A stretch of DNA of 9,533 bases from Eggerthellaceae bacterium (GTDB taxonomy: Bacteria > Actinomycetota > Coriobacteriia > Coriobacteriales > Eggerthellaceae). The position numbers and the translations under genes are program-made. The first letter of the stretch is position 1; each line of letters opens with the position of its first letter. The stretch is from contig JAFXIM010000040.1 of the NCBI GenBank assembly GCA_017533165.1, positions 1-9,533 on the forward strand, read 5' to 3'. Positions 1 through 6,548 of this stretch are shown here, one piece after another. The notes below the pieces were generated by a model, which was given only the letters and a program-made list of their open reading frames with translations, did not search any database and was not told the origin of the DNA.

Positions 1-2
1 AT

Positions 3-587
3 CCCTACTTCCGGTCAAGCGAATATCGCTGTCTTCTTGAAGAGCATGGTATAGAGCTGGTTGCCCCGGTCTTTGCTGCGGCAGGGTCGAATCTCGATGT
101 GCCCTCTCTGACTGGCGCCATAATTCCCGCAATCAATCGCGCGTATTTTGACGAACGGCAGGGTAGGTCCAAGCGCAAGCTCATCATTGACGTTAGTGGT
201 GATGATGCTGGTGCGACTGCGCTGGCACGTTACTCCCGAGATATCGCATCGGGGACCTATGACCTGCTGTATGTGGTGAATCGCTATAGAAATTTGACTC
301 AAGAAGCAAAAGAGGCGCTTTCGGTTCTTGAGGAGATCGAGACGCGTTCTGGTCTTAAGGCTACGGGTATTGTGAGCAATGCTCATATGAAGTCGGAAAC
401 CAGCTTGGAGATTCTCGCAGAAGGGGAGGCTTTTGCGCGCGAAGTGGCTGAATTCGCAGGCGTTGATCTGAAATGCACAACGCGGCCTATTTGGCTTCTT
501 CCGCAGGAGAAGGCGGGCGTAAAGGCTTCTTTTGAGGATGAAAAACGTTATCCTGTTAGGATGCTCGTTCGTTCCCCTTGGGAATAG
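3..587 (+). CDS. P-loop ATPase-like (ParA/CobQ type) protein, 5' partial
   Basis: The reading frame is open from the left edge, so only the C-terminal 194 residues are visible. The first residues read PYFRSSEYRCLLEEHGIE, followed by a segment with NLDVPSLTG. Next come a strand KLIIDVSGDDAGATAL, resembling the Walker B/switch region of SIMIBI-class NTPases, and the strand DLLYVVNRYRNLT. The later GLKATGIVSNAHM resembles the base-recognition N/K-x-D-like strand of MinD/ParA folds. The C-terminus is IWLLPQEKAGVKASF followed by a basic tail. I recognise this as the kind of CobQ/MinD-like ATP-binding protein that sits upstream of 2-oxoacid:ferredoxin oxidoreductase genes in anaerobes; that link is from memory. 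Walker A should lie upstream of the window. A GTG at 99 could be mistaken for a start, but the frame with family-like sequence continues upstream of it. Its job is unknown; metal-cluster or cofactor handling for the neighbouring Fe-S enzyme is a guess. Confidence 0.75.
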   Translation, partial: PYFRSSEYRCLLEEHGIELVAPVFAAAGSNLDVPSLTGAIIPAINRAYFDERQGRSKRKLIIDVSGDDAGATALARYSRDIASGTYDLLYVVNRYRNLTQEAKEALSVLEEIETRSGLKATGIVSNAHMKSETSLEILAEGEAFAREVAEFAGVDLKCTTRPIWLLPQEKAGVKASFEDEKRYPVRMLVRSPWE

Positions 588-605
588 TTTTAAGGAACTC
601 GCGTA

Positions 606-625
606 ATGCGACTGCGCGGTCGCAT
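606..625 (+). other. Intergenic stem-loop ahead of the oxidoreductase operon
   Basis: ATGCGAC (606-612) and GTCGCAT (619-625) are perfect inverted repeats around a six-base loop, TGCGCG. The hairpin sits in the 71-base gap between the ATPase-like gene and the ferredoxin subunit and has no U-run after it, so it is not an intrinsic terminator. It could be an mRNA-stabilising or processing hairpin, or an operator. I see no convincing promoter in this short gap, so the ATPase-like gene may be co-transcribed with what follows. Confidence 0.3.
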
Positions 626-658
626 GCGTATTGGAAATACTTATGAGAGAGGTGCTTC

Positions 659-865
659 ATGGCAAGAATCGCCGTTGACGAAGGCTTCTGCAAGGGCTGC
701 GGCCTTTGCGTTGATGCTTGCCCGCGTCATATCATCGAGCTCGACCCCGAACGCATCACGCCGAAGGGCTACCATCCCGCTCACTGCATTGACCAGGCCA
801 AGTGCACAGGGTGTGCCAACTGCGCAACCATGTGCCCAGATGTCGCTATCACGGTTTGGAGGTAA
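659..865 (+). CDS. korD: 2-oxoacid:ferredoxin oxidoreductase, 4Fe-4S ferredoxin (delta) subunit
   Basis: A 68-residue dicluster ferredoxin. It has two CxxCxxCxxxCP motifs: C11, C14, C17, C21 and C49, C52, C55, C59, enough for two [4Fe-4S] clusters. An additional C43 lies between them. The length and N-terminus (MARIAVDEGFCKGCGLCV) fit the delta subunit of the KOR/VOR family, which passes electrons from the TPP enzyme to soluble ferredoxin in the cytoplasm. The ATG at 659 is preceded by GAGAGAGG (645-652). The stop is two bases from the next gene's start, and the Shine-Dalgarno for that gene (GGAGG) lies in the last codons here, indicating tight coupling. An ATG at 606 with an upstream AAGGA opens an overlapping frame with no family resemblance, which I do not accept. 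Substrate class cannot be read from this subunit. Confidence 0.93.
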   Translation: MARIAVDEGFCKGCGLCVDACPRHIIELDPERITPKGYHPAHCIDQAKCTGCANCATMCPDVAITVWR

Positions 866-867
866 GC

Positions 868-1938
868 ATGGCTGAGAAAGTACTCATGAAGGGCAACGAG
901 GCTCTTGCTGAGGCAGCGTTGCGAGCAGGATGCCGATTCTTCTTCGGTTATCCCATTACTCCTCAGACTGAAGTTGCTGCTTACATGTCCAAGCGACTTC
1001 CCCAGGTGGGCGGCACCTATCTGCAGGCCGAGTCTGAAGTTGCCGCCATTAACATGGTCTATGGCGCCTCCGCTGCCGGTGCGCGCGTTATGACCTCGTC
1101 CTCTTCGCCGGGAATCTCGCTTAAGAGCGAAGGCATTTCCTACATGGCCGGCACTGACCTTCCGGGTGTAATCATTAACATTCAACGTGGTGGCCCGGGT
1201 CTCGGTGGCATCCAGCCCTCTCAGTCCGATTATTGGCAGGCAACGCGTGCAACCGGCCATGGTGACTTCCAGGTCTTCGTCCTTGCGCCTTCAACTGTTC
1301 AGGAAATGGCCGATTGCGCTTACGAAGCCTTTGACATCGCTGACAAGTACCGCATGCCCGTCATGATTCTAGGTGATGGCCTGCTCGGCCAGATGATGGA
1401 GCCTGTCGCTCTTCCCGAGCAGCGTGATCTTTCGAGTCTCCCCGAGAAGCCCTGGGCGACTTCGGGTCACAAGCATCAGCGCGAACATAACATTGCTAAC
1501 TCTCTTTATCTCACGGCTGACAAGCTTGAGAAGCTTAATATCGAACGTTATGAGCGATATGCCGAGATCAAAGCAAATGAGCAGCGTTGCGAAAGCTATC
1601 TGGTCGAAGATGCTGATGTCGTCGTCGTTGCTTTCGGCGCTTCGGCCCGCGTGGCTCGCTCCGCTGTGAATGCCGCGCGTGAGCAGGGTATCAAGGCTGG
1701 CCTTTTGCGCCCTGTTACCCTGTGGCCTTTCCCCGAGCAGGCTGTCTATGCTGCAGCTGAGTCCGCGAAATCGCTTCTCGTTGTCGAGATGAATATGGGG
1801 CAGATGGTTGACGATGTTCGACTTGCCGCTAAGGGGGCAGCTCCCGTTGACTTTTACGGACGTACCGGTGGTGTGATTCCAACGCCGGCAGAGGTCCTTG
1901 CCAAGATCATTGAGTTGAACGAAGGGGAAGGTGAGTAG
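868..1938 (+). CDS. korA: 2-oxoacid:ferredoxin oxidoreductase, alpha subunit (VorB/KorA type)
   Basis: A 356-residue alpha subunit carrying the pyrimidine-binding and transketolase C-like domains. The N-terminal segment contains GNEALAEAALRAGCRFFFGY and then PITPQTE (residues 29-35), the family hallmark. A second hallmark, QRGGPGLGGIQPSQSDY, lies around residues 107-123. The C-terminal third holds ADVVVVAFGASARVARSA and LLVVEMNMGQMVDDVRLA, typical of the domain that contacts CoA and the beta subunit. With the beta subunit it forms the active site that decarboxylates a 2-oxoacid to acyl-CoA. The length and N-terminus match proteins annotated as VorB (3-methyl-2-oxobutanoate), but KorA (2-oxoglutarate) is closely related and sequence alone does not settle the substrate. 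I chose the ATG at 868 because GGAGG (858-862) precedes it and homologues begin MAEKVLMKGNEA; an in-frame ATG at 802 inside korD is spurious. Confidence 0.93.
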   Translation: MAEKVLMKGNEALAEAALRAGCRFFFGYPITPQTEVAAYMSKRLPQVGGTYLQAESEVAAINMVYGASAAGARVMTSSSSPGISLKSEGISYMAGTDLPGVIINIQRGGPGLGGIQPSQSDYWQATRATGHGDFQVFVLAPSTVQEMADCAYEAFDIADKYRMPVMILGDGLLGQMMEPVALPEQRDLSSLPEKPWATSGHKHQREHNIANSLYLTADKLEKLNIERYERYAEIKANEQRCESYLVEDADVVVVAFGASARVARSAVNAAREQGIKAGLLRPVTLWPFPEQAVYAAAESAKSLLVVEMNMGQMVDDVRLAAKGAAPVDFYGRTGGVIPTPAEVLAKIIELNEGEGE

Positions 1939-1939
1939 C

Positions 1940-2776
1940 ATGACTGAAGCTGCTGCAGAAAAGATCGTCTACGAGCGTCCTCACGCACTCGCTCCCGTCG
2001 TCACCAATTATTGCCCGGGTTGCCCTCACGGCATCGTTATTCGTCTTGTGGCAGAGGTTTTAGACGAACTCGGAGTTGAGGGAGATACCGTGGGTATTGT
2101 ACCTGTTGGTTGTGCTGTTATGGCCTATGACTTCTTTAATTGCGACATGATCGAAGCGGCACATGGTCGTGCGCCGGCTGTCGCAACGGGTGTTAAGCGT
2201 GTTCATCCCAACAACGTCGTTTTCGCATACCAGGGTGACGGCGACTTGGCCTCCATCGGCATGGCCGAGACCGTTCATGCGGCGACTCGTGGTGAAAACA
2301 TCACCGTTATTTTCATCAACAATGCAATTTATGGCATGACCGGTGGTCAGATGGCGCCTACTTCGCTTCCAAATCAGGTCACTCAGACTTCCCCCTATGG
2401 TCGCGACGTCGATACGGCCGGCTATCCTGTTCGTGTAAGTGAGCTTCTCTCAACCCTTGACGGCGTTGCTTACATCGAGCGCGTCACCGTTGATAAGCCA
2501 GCAAGCGTACGTAAGGCCAAGAAGGCCATCAAGAAGGCTTTCGAAACTCAGATTGCCTGCCGCGGTTATTCCCTGGTCGAAGTGGTTTCCACTTGCCCGA
2601 CCAATTGGGGAACGACTCCGCAGGGCGCTTTCGAGTGGATGCGTGAAAACATGCTCCCGTACTATCCGCTCGGCGTATACAAGGACGTAGTTGCCGAAGG
2701 CTATGAAAACGTTGCCGAGGCGGCGCTTGTGCGTGCTGCCGATTGTCCGATCGCTCAGCCTAAGGCTGCGGAATAG
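1940..2776 (+). CDS. korB: 2-oxoacid:ferredoxin oxidoreductase, beta (TPP-binding) subunit
   Basis: A 278-residue TPP-binding subunit. The N-terminal NYCPGCPHG (residues 23-31) supplies the conserved CxxC region, and GIVPVGCAVM contains another conserved cysteine. The TPP/Mg site is the GDGD motif (residues 99-102) followed by INNAIYGMTGGQMAPTS (N127, N128), the classic GDG-x(~25)-NN signature. A C-terminal extension of about 30 residues is rich in alanine and hydrophobic positions. The enzyme uses TPP to form a hydroxyalkyl intermediate and passes electrons to the Fe-S clusters. The start at ATG 1940 is one base after the korA stop and is served by AAGGTGAG (1928-1935). A GTG at 1931 in the same frame would add three residues and overlap korA; it is less likely because homologous sequence starts later. 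The tight junction implies translational coupling with korA. Confidence 0.93.
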   Translation: MTEAAAEKIVYERPHALAPVVTNYCPGCPHGIVIRLVAEVLDELGVEGDTVGIVPVGCAVMAYDFFNCDMIEAAHGRAPAVATGVKRVHPNNVVFAYQGDGDLASIGMAETVHAATRGENITVIFINNAIYGMTGGQMAPTSLPNQVTQTSPYGRDVDTAGYPVRVSELLSTLDGVAYIERVTVDKPASVRKAKKAIKKAFETQIACRGYSLVEVVSTCPTNWGTTPQGAFEWMRENMLPYYPLGVYKDVVAEGYENVAEAALVRAADCPIAQPKAAE

Positions 2777-2786
2777 GAGGCCCGAT

Positions 2787-3323
2787 ATGTCTAAGGATAT
2801 GCAGGCGGTATTTGCTGGCTTCGGTGGTCAGGGCACCCTGTTTTCCGGTAAGGTCGTTGCCTATGCGGGCCTTGTTGAAGGCCGCGAGGTTTCCTGGTTC
2901 CCGTCGTACGGCCCTGAGATGCGTGGCGGCACGGCAAATTGCTCTGTGACCGTTTCCGATTCTCTGATCGGAAGCCCGCTCGTGACAGAACCCGATGCGG
3001 TTATCGCCATGAATCAGCCTTCATTCGATAGATTCGTTGACACTGTAAAACCCGGCGGCATCATCGTTGCTGACACTTCGATGGTCGCTGAACTCAAAGA
3101 GCGCGACGACATACGTGTCATTGGCATTCCTGCGACAAAGATCGCCGAGGATGCCGGACTTAAGGGCTTGGCAAACATCGTTTTGCTTGGACGTCTGTTT
3201 GCGGAAGAGCCTTTCTGCTCCGAGGAAAGCCTTGATGCAGCCATCGTCAAGTGCATCCCGCCGAAGCGTGCGGCTATGATCGATAAAAACCGCGCTGCCA
3301 TCAAGCTGGGAATGGAGGCTTAG
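2787..3323 (+). CDS. korC: 2-oxoacid:ferredoxin oxidoreductase, gamma subunit
   Basis: A 178-residue gamma subunit. GFGGQGTLFSGKVVAYAG (from residue 11) is the family's N-terminal loop, and SYGPEMRGGTANCSV (residues 40-54) is the second signature. PDAVIAMNQPSFDRF and GGIIVADTSMV follow in the usual order. The family length is about 175-190 residues, so it looks complete. It completes the alpha-beta-gamma-delta heterotetramer and is thought to contribute to CoA binding and subunit packing. The start is the ATG at 2787 with TAGGAGG (2774-2780) six bases upstream; this Shine-Dalgarno overlaps the korB stop codon. The frame is open upstream inside korB, but nothing there resembles the family. The stop lies five bases before the next gene, so the regulator that follows is probably on the same transcript. 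Confidence 0.93.
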   Translation: MSKDMQAVFAGFGGQGTLFSGKVVAYAGLVEGREVSWFPSYGPEMRGGTANCSVTVSDSLIGSPLVTEPDAVIAMNQPSFDRFVDTVKPGGIIVADTSMVAELKERDDIRVIGIPATKIAEDAGLKGLANIVLLGRLFAEEPFCSEESLDAAIVKCIPPKRAAMIDKNRAAIKLGMEA

Positions 3324-3328
3324 ATAAG

Positions 3329-3877
3329 ATGGACGAGATGAGGGAGATCGGCCTTCGCATCGAAGGGTTACGCGAGGCTTGTGACGTTACTCAGGAGGAT
3401 ATGGCTTGCGAGCTTGGCGTTAGCCTTGAGACTTACCAGAAATGGGAAAGCACTGGTGCTGACGTGCCGATTTCTGCTATTTACCATATGGCTAAGACCT
3501 TTGGCGTTGAGTTTACCGAGATCCTTACCGGAACTGCAGCAAAGCTCGACACCTATCAGGTTGTCAGGTCTGGCAAGGGCAAGGAAGTCGATCGTTATCC
3601 CGGCTACTATTACGAGGATCTTGCTTGGCGTATGCAGGGTAAGATCATGCAACCGCTTCTCGTTGTTCTTGATCCGTCCGACGAACCCGCAAAGCTTGTC
3701 ACCCATACGGGTCAGGAGTTTAACGTGGTCGTCGAAGGCACGGTTGTCGTGACCTTCGGTGATAAGGAGTTCGTGCTTAACGCAGGAGACAGCATTTATT
3801 TCAATCCCATGTATCCTCATGGGCAGCGTTGCGGTGGGGATGTTCCTGCCAAGTTCATCACCATCATTGCAGAGTAA
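3329..3877 (+). CDS. XRE-family HTH regulator with C-terminal cupin domain
   Basis: A 182-residue two-domain protein. Residues 6-61 form an XRE/Cro-CI helix-turn-helix: TQEDMACELGVSLETYQKWE (from residue 21) is the typical helix-2/helix-3 pair. Residues 95-182 are a small cupin barrel. THTGQEFNVVVEGTVVVTFG gives H126 and E130 of cupin motif 1, and GDSIYFNPMYPHG gives H164 of motif 2, so a metal or small-acid ligand site is plausible although motif 1 has only one of its two usual histidines. It is a cytoplasmic DNA-binding protein that probably senses a metabolite. It lies between the oxidoreductase and an acyl-CoA synthetase, a pairing I recognise from other anaerobes, so an organic acid or acyl-CoA is the obvious ligand class, by inference only. 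GGAGG (3314-3318) in the end of korC precedes ATG 3329; an ATG three codons later is possible. Confidence 0.88.
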   Translation: MDEMREIGLRIEGLREACDVTQEDMACELGVSLETYQKWESTGADVPISAIYHMAKTFGVEFTEILTGTAAKLDTYQVVRSGKGKEVDRYPGYYYEDLAWRMQGKIMQPLLVVLDPSDEPAKLVTHTGQEFNVVVEGTVVVTFGDKEFVLNAGDSIYFNPMYPHGQRCGGDVPAKFITIIAE

Positions 3878-3893
3878 GGAATTAGTTAGATCC

Positions 3894-5567
3894 ATGGACC
3901 ATCTTCTTAGGAAATACTGCCCGCGAATCGACTTCGATTCTTATGAGGATTTCTATGAGAACTTTCGTATCAACGTTCCCGCCGATTTTAACTTTGGTTA
4001 TGAGGTCGTAGATGAGTGGGCGGCTGTCGAACCCGAAAAGAAGGCGCTCGTATGGTGCAATGACGCGGGGGAAGAGCGCGTATTCACCTTCACCGACATT
4101 TCCCTGATTTCCAACAAGATCGCCAACGCCTTAGCGAAGAAGGGTATAGGCAAGGGTGATGTTGTCATGTGCATTCTGCGCAGGCGCTGGGAGTATTGGG
4201 CCATTGCAACTGCCCTTTGCAAAATCGGTGCAACGGTTATTCCCGCGTCCTTGCAGCTGACGAAAAAGGATATCGTTTACCGCGCAAACGGCGCTCAAGT
4301 TAAGATGATTGTCTGCGTTAACGACGAATACGTTCTTGACCAGGTGGAGCAGGCGCTTCCCGAGTCGCCTTCTATAGTAAATCACGTGATTGTTGCAGGC
4401 AGCCGTGAGGGTTGGATCAGCTTCGATGAAATCGTGGCGGCCGAGTCTGATCAGTGGGTTCGCCCCACGGGTGATGCTGCCACGAGTTCTCGTGACATAA
4501 TGCTGATCTACTTTACCAGTGGCACCACGGGCAACGCTAAGGCCGTGTGCCATAACTTCGCTCACCCTCTTGGTCACATTCTTACTGCAAAGTACTGGCA
4601 GCAGGTTCGCGAAAACGCATTGCACATGAGCGTCACCGATTCTGGTTGGGCCAAGTTCGGCTGGGGCAAGATCTATGGCCAGTGGATATGCGGCGCAACC
4701 ATCTTCGCTTACGACATGGATAAGTTCGTGCCCCTGAAGCTTCTTCAGAAGATCCAGGATTACAAGCTCACTACGTTCTGCGCACCTCCCACCATGTATC
4801 GCTTCATGCTTCAGGAGGATGTGTCGGCATTCGACCTTTCCAGCGTGCAGAACTTTGCGACTGCGGGCGAACCTTTGAACGCGGAAGTCACGCTTGCGTG
4901 GGAGCGCCTGACGGGAAAGAAGATACGCGAAGGTTTTGGTCAAACCGAAGGACCTGTTCTCTTGGCAACTTTCCCGTGGGTGGATCCTAAACCGGGTTCC
5001 ATGGGAAAGCCTTCCCCCTTGCTCAACATTGCTCTTCTCGATGATGATGGTAACGAGGTTGAAGACGGCGAAGAGGGTGCAATTTGCGTTACCCGCCTGA
5101 AGGAAGCTTATCCGCCGGGTCTGTTCGTAGGATATTATCAGGATGAGGCGCGCACAAAGGAGGCCGTTGGCGGCTCATATTACAACTTGCATGACATGGC
5201 CTGGCGCGACAGCGATGGATACTGCTTCTTCGTTGGACGCAATGACGACGTTATCAAATGCTCGGGATATCGCATCGGTCCCTTCGAGGTTGAAAGCGCG
5301 CTCATCGAGCATCCTGCAGTTGTCGAATGTGCGGTTACCGCTGCCCCTGATCCGGTGCGCGGCAAGGTGGTTAAGGCCACTATTGTACTGGCACGCGGTT
5401 ACGAGCCTTCCGCTGAGCTTATCAAGGAGTTGCAGACGCATGTCAAAAAGACCACGGCTCCCTATAAGTATCCGCGCATTGTCGAATTTGTCGACGAGCT
5501 GCCTAAGACCATCGGTGGTAAGATCAAGAGAAAGCTGATCAGAAACAAGGATGGCATCGAGGGATAG
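3894..5567 (+). CDS. AMP-forming acyl-CoA synthetase (medium-chain/ACSM-like)
   Basis: A 557-residue member of the ANL adenylating superfamily, which converts an organic acid, ATP and CoA to acyl-CoA, AMP and PPi through an acyl-adenylate. The phosphate-binding motif YFTSGTTGNAKAV starts at residue 206. GFGQTEG is at 347-353, the ATP-ribose aspartate is in YNLHDMAWRDSDGY (D434), and FVGRNDDVIKCSGYRIGPFE is the hinge and C-terminal domain entry. The catalytic lysine is K543 in PKTIGGKIKRK, where the usual serine or threonine before GK is glycine. No signal peptide is present. The N-terminus MDHLLRKYCPRIDFDSYEDF matches the family's start style, so I chose ATG 3894, not an in-frame ATG at 3759 inside the regulator gene. 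The Shine-Dalgarno is weak (AAGGA at 3876-3880, 13 bases away). Its substrate may be the acid form of the oxidoreductase product (branched-chain, aryl-acetic or short/medium-chain); this is not proven by sequence. Confidence 0.92.
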   Translation: MDHLLRKYCPRIDFDSYEDFYENFRINVPADFNFGYEVVDEWAAVEPEKKALVWCNDAGEERVFTFTDISLISNKIANALAKKGIGKGDVVMCILRRRWEYWAIATALCKIGATVIPASLQLTKKDIVYRANGAQVKMIVCVNDEYVLDQVEQALPESPSIVNHVIVAGSREGWISFDEIVAAESDQWVRPTGDAATSSRDIMLIYFTSGTTGNAKAVCHNFAHPLGHILTAKYWQQVRENALHMSVTDSGWAKFGWGKIYGQWICGATIFAYDMDKFVPLKLLQKIQDYKLTTFCAPPTMYRFMLQEDVSAFDLSSVQNFATAGEPLNAEVTLAWERLTGKKIREGFGQTEGPVLLATFPWVDPKPGSMGKPSPLLNIALLDDDGNEVEDGEEGAICVTRLKEAYPPGLFVGYYQDEARTKEAVGGSYYNLHDMAWRDSDGYCFFVGRNDDVIKCSGYRIGPFEVESALIEHPAVVECAVTAAPDPVRGKVVKATIVLARGYEPSAELIKELQTHVKKTTAPYKYPRIVEFVDELPKTIGGKIKRKLIRNKDGIEG

Positions 5568-5596
5568 TCAGGATTGCGTTCAATGGCAAATATTTC

Positions 5597-6394
5597 GTGT
5601 ACGCGAGCGGCGCGGCTTTGGTGCTCACCGCTGTCGTCCAAAGCATTTACTCGGCAGTTACCGGTCTTCCGATGGCTGGCACTTTGCCTGGCTTGATCGT
5701 ATCGCTGCTATTATTTGTCGGCACAACGCTTATTGCGCTGCTGTACTTCAAGCGTAAGTCAACTGTGGACGTCGACACTTTGCTTGACATTTACAACGAG
5801 TCATGTGATCCGGGTGCCTTTGTTGAGCAGTCGCAGCTGTACGTCAACGGAATGCAAGCTCCTTATGACAGCACCAGCTCATGGTACATGTCCTATTACG
5901 CACAGGCTCTTCTTGATTTGGGTCAGGTGCAGCAGGCTCAAAAAATCGAGCAGGATATGTACGACAGCATCAGGGAGGCGTCTGATGTTGAGCAGCAGGC
6001 TAAGATTGTCGTCAACCTTGTTCCCTTGGCGCGCAAGCTTCTTGGCTCGTCGGACACCGTTCCCATCATTCAGAAGGGAATCGAGCTTCTGGACACAGGT
6101 GTTGCGGTGAAGGACGGTTTTGCGTACGAAAGCTACCTCCAAAACCAGCTCGTTATTTGCACCGCTTTAGCCGAGCGGGACGACGCGAAGCTCGTTCGCT
6201 ACTATTCCTCATCCCGCACCAATGAATCGCTTCCCTTGCGTATCCGCGTTGAGCAGGCTTGGGAGGAAGCTCAGATTCACTATCGAGCCGGGGATACAGC
6301 GCGAGAGGTTGAGTGTCTTGAGTTCATCGTGGCGCACGGAAACAAGCTTGCCTTTGTTGGGGCCGCACAGGATAGGCTTATATCCCTATCTTAG
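5597..6394 (+). CDS. Membrane-anchored protein with helical-repeat-like domain, function unknown
   Basis: I do not recognise a named family. The 265-residue frame begins with two hydrophobic segments. The first is at about residues 4-22 (ASGAALVLTAVVQSIYSAV) and the second at about 29-50 (TLPGLIVSLLLFVGTTLIAL). A basic FKRK follows the second, which by the positive-inside rule places the C-terminal 210 residues in the cytoplasm. That part looks all-helical and resembles degenerate TPRs, for example SYYAQALLDLGQVQQAQKIE and a later AWEEAQIHYRAGDTAREVE. It may be a scaffold or interaction protein. GTG 5597 is the first standard start codon in this frame but has no Shine-Dalgarno. An ATT at 5573, eight bases after GAGGGA (5559-5564), would add IAFNGKYF and may be the true start. 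It follows the synthetase gene closely and is the last gene before a terminator. A role in the oxidoreductase unit is only suggested by position. Confidence 0.7.
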   Translation: MYASGAALVLTAVVQSIYSAVTGLPMAGTLPGLIVSLLLFVGTTLIALLYFKRKSTVDVDTLLDIYNESCDPGAFVEQSQLYVNGMQAPYDSTSSWYMSYYAQALLDLGQVQQAQKIEQDMYDSIREASDVEQQAKIVVNLVPLARKLLGSSDTVPIIQKGIELLDTGVAVKDGFAYESYLQNQLVICTALAERDDAKLVRYYSSSRTNESLPLRIRVEQAWEEAQIHYRAGDTAREVECLEFIVAHGNKLAFVGAAQDRLISLS

Positions 6395-6456
6395 CTCTGT
6401 CCTTCGGCGTAGATTCATGCGGCATTTTGCGCCGTTTGCAAACACTTAACATGTTT

Positions 6457-6490
6457 AAGCCCTCGCAGCCTTTTGCGGGGGCTTATTTTC
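6457..6490 (+). terminator. Strong intrinsic terminator closing the upstream operon
   Basis: AAGCCCTCGCA (6457-6467) pairs with TGCGGGGGCTT (6474-6484) over 11 base pairs with one G-U, closing the six-base loop GCCTTT. ATTTTC follows. It lies 62 bases after the stop of the membrane-protein gene and ahead of the pyr leader, so it separates the two transcription units. An AT-rich inverted repeat (CTTAA/TTAAG, 6445-6459) overlaps its 5' edge. Confidence 0.85.
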
Positions 6491-6506
6491 CGCTATAGTC
6501 ATATCA
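6472..6506 (+). promoter_or_regulatory. Candidate pyr operon promoter
   Basis: TATAGT (6494-6499) is a good -10 hexamer. A weak -35 (TTTGCG, 6472-6477) sits 16 bases upstream, inside the 3' arm of the preceding terminator. Initiation six to seven bases past the -10 would start the transcript at about 6506, the first base of the PyrR-binding hairpin, which is a sensible geometry for a leader RNA. The weak -35 keeps confidence low. Confidence 0.4.
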
Positions 6507-6540
6507 GTCCTTTAAATGCGGTACAGAGAGACCGACAAGG
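6506..6540 (+). promoter_or_regulatory. PyrR-binding RNA hairpin (anti-antiterminator)
   Basis: The RNA matches the PyrR binding-loop pattern: AGTCC, then an A/U-rich internal bulge, then a short stem CGGT/ACCG (6519-6522 with 6531-6534) closing the loop ACAGAGAG (6523-6530). The lower stem is CCTT/AAGG (6509-6512 with 6537-6540). The CAGAGAG terminal loop and the 5'-side bulge are the features known from Bacillus pyr leaders. In the known mechanism, PyrR with bound UMP stabilises this hairpin and lowers expression. The pyrR gene immediately downstream fits autoregulation. The 3' arm also contains AAGG of a Shine-Dalgarno for the leader ORF at 6549. Confidence 0.85.
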
Positions 6541-6548
6541 TGACATAA

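Noticed and set aside
572..591. TTCCC/GGGAA hairpin followed by TAGTTTT at the end of the ATPase-like gene as a terminator
   Set aside because: The stem is only five base pairs, the U-run is four and is separated from the stem by three bases. Too weak to claim.
606..875. An 89-codon ORF starting at ATG 606 with AAGGA (592-596) upstream
   Set aside because: It overlaps nearly all of korD in another frame, its product is Arg/Ala/Ser-rich with no family features, and korD has clear cysteine motifs and its own Shine-Dalgarno.
781..1260. Long minus-strand ORFs opposite korA, the synthetase and pyrC (for example 781-1260, 4131-4943, 8166-9257)
   Set aside because: They lie antisense to well-supported genes, lack recognisable domains, and are expected by-products of codon bias on the coding strand.
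3759..3893. In-frame extension of the acyl-CoA synthetase to ATG 3759
   Set aside because: The added 45 residues are out-of-frame translation of the cupin coding region and do not resemble the synthetase family, whose N-terminus matches ATG 3894.
6445..6459. CTTAA/TTAAG inverted repeat around CATGT as an operator
   Set aside because: Short, AT-rich, overlapping the terminator's 5' arm and found only once; no second copy near another promoter.
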